Part shown: positions 13,257 to 18,324 of the stretch, piece by piece | How positions within the stretch are numbered: the stretch's first letter is position 1 | Layout: each line of letters starts with the position of its first letter | DNA from: Sphingosinicella sp041621755 | Lineage (GTDB): Bacteria; Pseudomonadota; Alphaproteobacteria; Sphingomonadales; Sphingomonadaceae | Length of the DNA: 18,324 nucleotides | Direction of reading: 5' to 3' | Assembly (NCBI GenBank): GCA_041621755.1 | Contig: JBFKAE010000056.1 | Span: 1-18,324 of the forward strand | Notes under the pieces: generated by a model | What the model saw: only the letters and a program-made list of their open reading frames with translations | The model's database searches: none | What the model was told of the DNA's origin: nothing | Translations under genes and position numbers: made by a program

Positions 13257-14009
13257 ATGTTTTCACGTTTTCGATCCCGCAAGACTGCACCGACCTTCCG
13301 TGCGCCAGACGGTGTGCGCCTTTACGCCATTGGCGATATTCATGGCCGCGCGGACCTGCTCGACAGCCTGCTTGTCGATATCAAAGCCGACTGCGCGGGC
13401 CATCCACACGTCGAAGTTATATTCCTTGGCGATTATATCGACCGCGGCCCCGGCTCTGCCGCTGTCATAGACCGGATTCTGTCTGGCCCCTCTTCCGGTC
13501 AGAAATGGACAAGTCTGATCGGCAATCACGAAGCCGTGCTTCTCCACCTGCTATCTGACGCCCAAAAAGACGAAAGCACATTTCCATCATGGCTACATCA
13601 CGGCGGTCGCGAGACGCTGGCAAGCTACGGGCTTCCGGCCGATATCATCTATGGTGATGATCTCTCGCTCACAATGAATGCCCTCAGCAAGGCTCTGCCC
13701 GCCGCGCACCGCGATTTTCTGCACAACCTCGATTTGTCGCGACAGGTGGGCGACTATCTTTTCGTTCATGCCGGTATTCGCCCCGGCGTGCCGCTCGACG
13801 AACAGCGCCGCCGCGACCTCATCTGGATCCGCGATACGTTTCTCGAATTTCCCGGGGATCACGGCGTTCACGTCGTTCACGGCCATTCGATCACCGCCAA
13901 GGTCGATGAGCGCCACAATCGCACCGGCATCGACACCGGCGCTTACGCCAGCGGCAAACTGACCGCGCTGATGATCGAAGGCACAGAGCGCCGCTATCTA
14001 TCGACCTGA
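13257..14009 (+). CDS. Metallophosphoesterase (PPP-type serine/threonine phosphatase-like)
   Basis: A 250-residue calcineurin-like phosphoesterase with the complete set of metal-binding motifs: GDIHG (26-30), GDYIDRG (58-64), GNHE (89-92), FVHAG (169-173) and HGH (208-210). This is the pattern of bacterial PrpA/PrpB and lambda-type phosphatases, which use two metal ions to hydrolyse phosphoester bonds on proteins or nucleotides. It should be cytoplasmic, with no signal peptide. ATG 13257 or ATG 13251 is the likely start; the longer reading from 13152 adds a leader without domain character. A GGAG at about 13230 is far upstream, so the start choice is not settled by a ribosome site. It is divergent from rpmJ and convergent with galE, separated from galE by a long palindrome. 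Confidence 0.88.
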   Translation: MFSRFRSRKTAPTFRAPDGVRLYAIGDIHGRADLLDSLLVDIKADCAGHPHVEVIFLGDYIDRGPGSAAVIDRILSGPSSGQKWTSLIGNHEAVLLHLLSDAQKDESTFPSWLHHGGRETLASYGLPADIIYGDDLSLTMNALSKALPAAHRDFLHNLDLSRQVGDYLFVHAGIRPGVPLDEQRRRDLIWIRDTFLEFPGDHGVHVVHGHSITAKVDERHNRTGIDTGAYASGKLTALMIEGTERRYLST

Positions 14010-14035
14010 ACGGGCACGCTGTCCCACAAAGGTTC

Positions 14036-14109
14036 ATCATCCCGAGCGAAGTCGAGGGACGCAGGATGTTCCTGCCTATTTGCGGTCCCTCGACTTCGCT
14101 CGGGATGAT
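14036..14109. repeat. Dispersed palindromic repeat, 25-bp arms (possible bidirectional terminator)
   Basis: The left arm 14036-14060 and right arm 14085-14109 are perfect reverse complements over 25 nt, with a 24-nt loop that itself contains GCA/TGC. The arm core TCCCGAGCGAAGTCGAGGG is familiar as a short repeat scattered between genes in sphingomonads (memory, not searched). It lies between the convergent metallophosphoesterase and galE genes, so the RNA hairpin could end transcription from both sides. Confidence 0.85.
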
Positions 14110-14157
14110 AGGGGTGTGCGTAAGGATAGGGTAAGAATGGCAGGAAAGGCGCCGGGT

Positions 14158-15159
14158 TTAGACCTTGCCCCGCTCTCCCAGTTTCTGCTCCCACGCCAGT
14201 GCATTGCCGACGATCGTGTCGAGATTGCCGTATCGCGGTTGCCAGCGGAAGGTTTCGAGGATTTTGGCATTTTGGGACACCAGCGCGTCGGGATCGCCCG
14301 CGCGCCTTGGCTCCATGTGGCGTTCGATTTTGTTGCCCGACACACGCTCGACCGCGTCAAGCACTTCCAGCACCGAAAAGCCGCGATTATAACCGCAGTT
14401 GAGCGTGATCGATTCGTTCGCATTTTCCGCGAGCCAGTCGAGCGCAAGCACATGCGCCGCGACAAGGTCACTGACGTGGATATAGTCGCGCACACCCGTG
14501 CCATCGGGCGTATCATAATCGGTGCCGAACACCGAAACATGGCTACGCTTGCCGCTCGCCGCTTCGACAGCGACCTTGATGAGGTGCGTCGCGCCTGCCG
14601 TCGACTGCCCGGTGCGCCCGTCGGGATCTGCGCCCGCAACATTGAAATAGCGAAGCGCGGCATAGTTGATCGGGTGCGCGGCAGCGACATCGGAGAGCAT
14701 GAATTCGGTCATCAGCTTCGACGTGCCATAGGGGTTGATCGGGTGGCGCTCCGTCTCTTCCTCGACAGGCGTATGATCGGGAATGCCATAGACCGCCGCC
14801 GTCGATGAAAATATGAAATGCTGAACGCCGTTGCGGACGGCGGATTCGATCAGACTGCGGCTGTTTGCGGTGTTGTTGCGATAATATTTGAGCGGGTTTT
14901 CAACCGATTCCGGCACCACGACCGAGCCTGCAAAATGCATGATGGCCTCGATCCCCTGTTCGGCGCAGATTCGATCAATCAACGCTTCATCGGCAATATC
15001 GCCTTCATAAAAAGCAATATCATCGGGCACTGCCCAGCGAAATCCCGTGACCAGATTATCGATGACCGCAACCGTGTGTCCCGCATCACGCAGCGCCAAA
15101 ATCGCGTGGCTGCCAATATATCCCGCGCCACCTGTGACCAGTACCGACCGTGCCTGCAT
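14158..15159 (-). CDS. galE: UDP-glucose 4-epimerase
   Basis: A 333-residue short-chain dehydrogenase-fold epimerase that interconverts UDP-glucose and UDP-galactose, supplying sugars for surface polysaccharides and lipopolysaccharide. Visible are the NAD-binding TGGAGYIGSH (G10-x2-G13-x2-G16), DNLVTGF, the HFAGSVVVPESVENPLKYY segment, FIFSSTAAVYG with catalytic Ser/Thr, and the Tyr144-x3-Lys148 pair in NPYGTSK. Further GalE hallmarks are RYFNVAGADPDG and VRDYIHVSDLVAAH. ATG 15159 is chosen because GGAG lies 8 nt upstream; the longer reading to 15189 adds ten residues before the Rossmann strand. The gene stands alone between two long palindromic repeats, 14036-14109 downstream and 15230-15346 upstream. 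Confidence 0.96.
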   Translation of the reverse strand: MQARSVLVTGGAGYIGSHAILALRDAGHTVAVIDNLVTGFRWAVPDDIAFYEGDIADEALIDRICAEQGIEAIMHFAGSVVVPESVENPLKYYRNNTANSRSLIESAVRNGVQHFIFSSTAAVYGIPDHTPVEEETERHPINPYGTSKLMTEFMLSDVAAAHPINYAALRYFNVAGADPDGRTGQSTAGATHLIKVAVEAASGKRSHVSVFGTDYDTPDGTGVRDYIHVSDLVAAHVLALDWLAENANESITLNCGYNRGFSVLEVLDAVERVSGNKIERHMEPRRAGDPDALVSQNAKILETFRWQPRYGNLDTIVGNALAWEQKLGERGKV

Positions 15160-15229
15160 GGTATGTCTCCATTTTTGCCCAGCAGGCACTAGTCACGCGA
15201 ATCGAAAATTCGCAACCTTAAAGACCGTC

Positions 15230-15346
15230 CCCCGTCATCCTCGCGCACGCGGGGATCCATTGATGTCTTCAACGCATGCGACCGATTCCGTACATGATCG
15301 AAACGGTCAGGGTGAATGGATCCCCGCGTGCGCGAGGATGACGGGG
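15230..15346. repeat. Long inverted repeat, 32-bp perfect arms with nested stem
   Basis: The left arm 15230-15261 and right arm 15315-15346 are perfect reverse complements over 32 nt, built around GTCATCCTCGCGCACGCGGGG and GGATCCATT. The 53-nt loop holds a second short stem, GACCG against CGGTC. Elements with this core are common dispersed palindromes in alphaproteobacteria (memory). It lies between divergent galE and the lipoprotein gene, where it may form a cruciform or end upstream antisense transcripts. No transposase or terminal duplication is obvious. Confidence 0.85.
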
Positions 15347-15381
15347 AGCTATGAACGGTTGTTATAAGTTCATCGACTTGC

Positions 15382-15390
15382 TGCTATGAT
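15382..15390 (+). promoter_or_regulatory. Extended -10 promoter for the DUF4136-like lipoprotein gene
   Basis: TGCTATGAT is a good extended -10 element (TGn plus TATGAT) 30 nt before the ATG at 15421. No strong -35 lies 17 nt upstream (TTATAA at 15362-15367), which is tolerable with an extended -10. Confidence 0.4.
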
Positions 15391-15420
15391 CGGAAATCTC
15401 AATTATTGGGGACGCACGCC

Positions 15421-16017
15421 ATGACCACTGCCAATATCAGATTTACCGCTATTGCGCTGCTCGGCCTGTTATCGGCCTGCGCCGAAAACCGATTTTCAGC
15501 CGATGTCACACGTTTTCACGCCGCGCCACCAACACGCGGTGCGGTATTCCTGATCCCGGCACATGATGAAGTCCAAAGCACGCTTGAATATCAGAATTAC
15601 GCTGCCGCGATCGCGACCGAGCTGCGCGAGATCGGTTTCGAGATCGCCGAAACCCGCGAGACGGCCACGCTGATCGGCAAGGTCGACTATGGCCAGACGA
15701 GCCGTGAAGGCCTGCCCGGCCGCTCCCCCGTCAGTGTCGGCATTGGCGGTGGCACGGGCGGTGGCGGCGTTGGCATTGGCGTCGGAACGAGCTTTGGCCT
15801 TGGTAAAAAGAAAACCAGCGAAATCGTCACCAACACGCTGCAACTCTACCTTCTGAACGTGGCTGATGAAAAAACGGTCTGGGAAGGCCGCGCGGCGGCA
15901 GAAACCGACGGCAATAGCAGCAAGGCTGCATTGTCTGCAGCAATTCCGGTGCTGGCTGATGCACTTTTGCGTGACTTTCCCGGCCCATCGGGCAAAACGA
16001 TACGCTACAAGCAATAG
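15421..16017 (+). CDS. DUF4136-like lipoprotein with glycine-rich stretch
   Basis: A 198-residue lipoprotein. The signal sequence MTTANIRFTAIALLGLLSAC ends in a lipobox LSAC, so it is anchored to a membrane in the periplasm. The mature part resembles DUF4136 proteins: a beta-alpha domain with NYAAAIATELREIGFEIAET and a C-terminal segment with TVWEGRAAAET and an amphipathic helix near LADALLRDFPG. A run of glycines interspersed with Val and Ile (GIGGGTGGGGVGIGVG) lies in the middle and is probably a flexible hairpin. ATG 15421 has GGGGA about 10 nt upstream and gives the lipoprotein signal; the reading from 15406 adds five residues. The family has no established function. The next gene follows after 28 nt on the same strand, so the two may be co-transcribed. 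Confidence 0.75.
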   Translation: MTTANIRFTAIALLGLLSACAENRFSADVTRFHAAPPTRGAVFLIPAHDEVQSTLEYQNYAAAIATELREIGFEIAETRETATLIGKVDYGQTSREGLPGRSPVSVGIGGGTGGGGVGIGVGTSFGLGKKKTSEIVTNTLQLYLLNVADEKTVWEGRAAAETDGNSSKAALSAAIPVLADALLRDFPGPSGKTIRYKQ

Positions 16018-16045
16018 TGCATAGCCAATCGCCGCAGGGGACATA

Positions 16046-17173
16046 ATGCCGATTTCGATCAGCGCCGCATTCGACGGCGGTAAAATCGCCGTGACACGCG
16101 CCGAAGCGCCCGGCGATATCGAACTCACCATTCCCGCGGACAAACACGCAGACTTTTTCCAGTGGTTCTATTTTCGCCTGTCGGGCGCAGCCGGAAAGCC
16201 GTGTGTCATCCGTATAACCGACCTTGAAAAATCGGCTTATCCGGGCGGATGGCCGAATTATCGCGCCGTGGTATCGGAAGATCGCGAAACATGGCTTCGC
16301 ACGGAAACGGAATATGAAGCCGGTGTGCTCACCATTCGTTATACGCCGCGCGCAAACAGCGCCTGGTTTGCCTATTTCGCGCCCTACAGCATGGAACGGC
16401 ATCATGATCTCGTCGCAACCATCGGTAGCAAGCCGGGTGTCCGGACCGACGTCCTCGGCCAATCGATCGAAGGTCAGGACATGGACCTTGTCACCATTGG
16501 TGATGGCCCGGTGAATCTCTGGTTCATCGCCCGCCAGCACCCCGGCGAAACGATGGCGGAATGGTGGATGGAAGGCGCGCTGCAACGCATGGTCGACCCT
16601 GCGGACCCGGTCGCGCGCGCATTGCGGCAGCACGCGACGCTATATTTCGTGCCCAACATGAACCCCGACGGCGCGTGCCGGGGCAATTTGCGGACGAATG
16701 CGGCGGGCGTAAACCTGAACCGCGAATGGCATGAGCCAAGCGCAGCACGCAGCCCCGAAGTCCTCTGCGTACTCGAAAAGATGAAGGCGCATCGCCCGGA
16801 TTTTGTACTCGACGTGCATGGGGACGAAGCCATTCCGAACAATTTCATCGCCGGCTTCGAAGGCATACCGTCGCTCACCCACCGGCAACTGGCGCTGCTG
16901 GGCAGCTACAAAACCATATTGAAACGTATGTCGCCCGATTTTCAGACCGAACAGGGCTATCCGCCCAATTCGCCGGGCAAGGCGAACCTGTCGATTGCCG
17001 GAAATAATCTTGCCGAACGCTTCGGCTGTCTTGCCATGACACTTGAAATGCCGTTCAAGGACGCCGATGTCGCACCCGATCCGGTCGCAGGCTGGTCACC
17101 CGGGCGCAGCAAGGCGCTCGCGCGCGAATGCCTTGCGGCCTGTCTTGAAATATTACCAACGCTTAGATCATAA
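16046..17173 (+). CDS. M14-family zinc carboxypeptidase (cytosolic CCP/Nna1-like)
   Basis: A 375-residue metallopeptidase without a signal peptide. The N-terminal third (1-120) is the beta-rich domain typical of cytosolic carboxypeptidases, with FFQWFYFRL and AWFAYFAPYS. The catalytic domain has zinc ligands His165 and Glu168 in QHPGE and His258 in LDVHGDE, substrate-binding residues in MNPDGACRGNLRTNAAGVNLNREW, and the general base Glu334 in TLEMPFKD. All catalytic residues are present, so it should remove C-terminal amino acids, perhaps from acidic tails as in eukaryotic relatives; the bacterial substrate is unknown. AGGGGA lies 5 nt before the ATG. gpmA starts 12 nt after its stop, so the two are probably transcribed together. 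Confidence 0.9.
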   Translation: MPISISAAFDGGKIAVTRAEAPGDIELTIPADKHADFFQWFYFRLSGAAGKPCVIRITDLEKSAYPGGWPNYRAVVSEDRETWLRTETEYEAGVLTIRYTPRANSAWFAYFAPYSMERHHDLVATIGSKPGVRTDVLGQSIEGQDMDLVTIGDGPVNLWFIARQHPGETMAEWWMEGALQRMVDPADPVARALRQHATLYFVPNMNPDGACRGNLRTNAAGVNLNREWHEPSAARSPEVLCVLEKMKAHRPDFVLDVHGDEAIPNNFIAGFEGIPSLTHRQLALLGSYKTILKRMSPDFQTEQGYPPNSPGKANLSIAGNNLAERFGCLAMTLEMPFKDADVAPDPVAGWSPGRSKALARECLAACLEILPTLRS

Positions 17174-17185
17174 ACAGGAATATCA

Positions 17186-17875
17186 ATGCCACGTCTTGTA
17201 CTTCTTCGCCATGGCCAGTCAGCCTGGAACCTTGAAAACCGCTTCACCGGCTGGTGGGATGTCGATGTCACCGAAAAGGGCGCCGACGAAGCCCGCGCTG
17301 CCGGCCAGATGCTGGCGAAGGCCGGTTTTGATTTCGATGCCTGTTTCACCAGCGTCCAGACACGCGCGATCAAGACGCTCAACCTTGCGCTTGAGGAAAT
17401 GGGCAGGCTCTGGCTTCCCGTTACCAAGGACTGGCGTTTGAACGAGCGTCACTATGGCGGCCTTACCGGACTCAACAAGCAGGAAATGGCTGCAAAAGTC
17501 GGCGATGAACAGGTGCATATCTGGCGCCGCAGCTTTGACATTCCTCCACCCGATCTTGAAGTCGGCAGCGAATATGATGTTGCAAGCGACCGCCGCTATG
17601 CCGGAATCAAAGTCCCGCGCACTGAAAGCCTCAAAGACACGATCGCGCGCGTCCTGCCCTATTGGGAGGCCGCAATCGCACCCCGCCTCAAAGCTGGCGA
17701 ACGCATCATCATTTCAGCGCACGGCAACAGCCTGCGCGCATTGGTCAAGCACCTGTCGGGCATTTCGGATGCCGATATTCCGAGCCTTGAAATCCCGACC
17801 GGCCAGCCCCTGGTCTATGAGCTTGATGACGGCCTGAACGAAGTGGATCGCTATTATCTGAAAGAGCGCACCTAG
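17186..17875 (+). CDS. gpmA: 2,3-bisphosphoglycerate-dependent phosphoglycerate mutase
   Basis: A 229-residue glycolytic and gluconeogenic enzyme that interconverts 3- and 2-phosphoglycerate through a phosphohistidine. The signature LRHGQSAWN has the phosphorylated His9. RFTGWWDVDVTEKG, the catalytic Glu87 in LNERHYGGLTG and the second His179 in SAHGNSLRALVKHL complete the active site. The length is normal for the family. An AGGA lies close upstream of the ATG. The stop at 17873-17875 and the stop of the convergent GGDEF gene at 17886-17888 lie within one small palindrome (TAGGA, 6 nt, TCCTA), too short to be a convincing terminator. Confidence 0.97.
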   Translation: MPRLVLLRHGQSAWNLENRFTGWWDVDVTEKGADEARAAGQMLAKAGFDFDACFTSVQTRAIKTLNLALEEMGRLWLPVTKDWRLNERHYGGLTGLNKQEMAAKVGDEQVHIWRRSFDIPPPDLEVGSEYDVASDRRYAGIKVPRTESLKDTIARVLPYWEAAIAPRLKAGERIIISAHGNSLRALVKHLSGISDADIPSLEIPTGQPLVYELDDGLNEVDRYYLKERT

Positions 17876-17885
17876 GAGCCTGATC

Positions 17886-18324
17886 CTAACAGTGCTGCGC
17901 CAATTTATGTGCGTACATCGCCTTATCTGCACCGGACAGGGCGGCTTCCGCGCTCTGTCCGGGCGCCAGCATTTGAAACCCTGCTGAGATTGACAGCACG
18001 ATATGGTGGCCTTGCATTGTAATCGGTGCACCGGCAACAGCGTCCATCAGTTCGGCCGTTTTTGTCTGCGCCTGCTTTTGATTGACGTGGCGCAGGATCA
18101 CGGCGAACTCATCGCCACCAAGTCGCGCCACACTATCCGATTCGCGAACATGTGCTTTTAAAGTAACACCGACATGAATAAGCACGGCATCGCCGATACT
18201 ATGTCCATAATTGTCGTTAATCTGCTTCAACCGATCGACATCAATAAAAATCAGCGCCGCAGACATGCCATGACGATTAACATCGGCAATTGTCTGCCCA
18301 AGGTCGCGCAGCAGACCGCGCCGA
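17886..18324 (-). CDS. Diguanylate cyclase GGDEF domain, N-terminal part beyond the window
   Basis: The C-terminal 145 or so residues of a GGDEF protein that makes the second messenger cyclic di-GMP from two GTP. The frame is open to the window edge and begins RRGLLRDLGQTIADV, so the start and any sensor domain lie outside. Visible are FIDVDRLKQINDNYGHSIGD with metal- and base-binding residues, the intact catalytic GGDEF in ARLGGDEFAVIL, and an inhibitory I-site R-x-x-D (RESD) five residues before it. The end is short, with no EAL domain following. It should be an active cyclase with product inhibition (inference). It is convergent with gpmA, with 10 nt between the stops. Confidence 0.92.
   Translation of the reverse strand, partial: RRGLLRDLGQTIADVNRHGMSAALIFIDVDRLKQINDNYGHSIGDAVLIHVGVTLKAHVRESDSVARLGGDEFAVILRHVNQKQAQTKTAELMDAVAGAPITMQGHHIVLSISAGFQMLAPGQSAEAALSGADKAMYAHKLAQHC

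Noticed and set aside
15827..16633. 268-residue minus-strand open frame over the lipoprotein and M14 genes
   Set aside because: It spans two well-supported genes on the other strand and is Cys/Arg/His-rich shadow sequence.
17873..17888. Palindrome TAGGA...TCCTA as terminator between gpmA and the GGDEF gene
   Set aside because: Arms of five bases and no T tract are too weak; the symmetry arises mostly from the two facing stop codons.

Overview
The window looks like a chromosomal piece of an aerobic alphaproteobacterium of the order Sphingomonadales (Sphingopyxis/Sphingorhabdus-like; an inference). The reasons are moderately high GC, two large TonB-dependent receptors with C-terminal Phe, a 41-residue type B ribosomal protein L36, and dispersed palindromes of the 'ATCCCGAGCGAAGTCGAGGGA' and 'GTCATCCTCGCGCACGCGGGG' kinds. 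There are no tRNAs, rRNAs, transposases, phage genes or CRISPR arrays.

Layout. (A) 1-2717, minus strand: a DUF2946-type small exported protein followed by a TonB-dependent receptor, probably a metal-uptake operon that runs off the left edge. (B) 2718-12309, the most interesting part: a second TonB-dependent receptor and, upstream on the same strand, a gene pair homologous to the small and large subunits of pyrogallol-phloroglucinol transhydroxylase / resorcinol hydroxylase (AthS/AthL, RhS/RhL; DMSO-reductase superfamily). Divergent from it are a Tat/lipoprotein-type TAXI solute-binding protein with no TRAP permease nearby and a 608-residue membrane-anchored protein I do not recognise. (C) 12310-18324, housekeeping: HAD phosphatase and ribosomal protein L36, a metallophosphoesterase, galE, a DUF4136-like lipoprotein, an M14 carboxypeptidase, gpmA, and the C-terminal part of a GGDEF protein cut by the right edge.

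How region B may work together. The large subunit carries an N-terminal extension of about 130 residues that resembles an SCP2-type lipid-binding domain. Its active site keeps the molybdenum-ligand Ser and several catalytic-pocket residues of AthL but changes others. The small subunit has lost exactly the Cys ligands expected for one [4Fe-4S] cluster. The two intergenic regions around these genes hold five copies of a palindromic core TGNATNCA in AT-rich flanks (5025, 5061, 5225, 9155, 9321), next to the TonB receptor, the enzyme operon and the TAXI gene. I infer one regulon for outer-membrane uptake, periplasmic binding and molybdenum-dependent (trans)hydroxylation of an aromatic or hydrophobic substrate. 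The substrate and the regulator are not identifiable from the window.

Homology statements rest on my own reading of the translated sequence and memory of family members; no searches were run.
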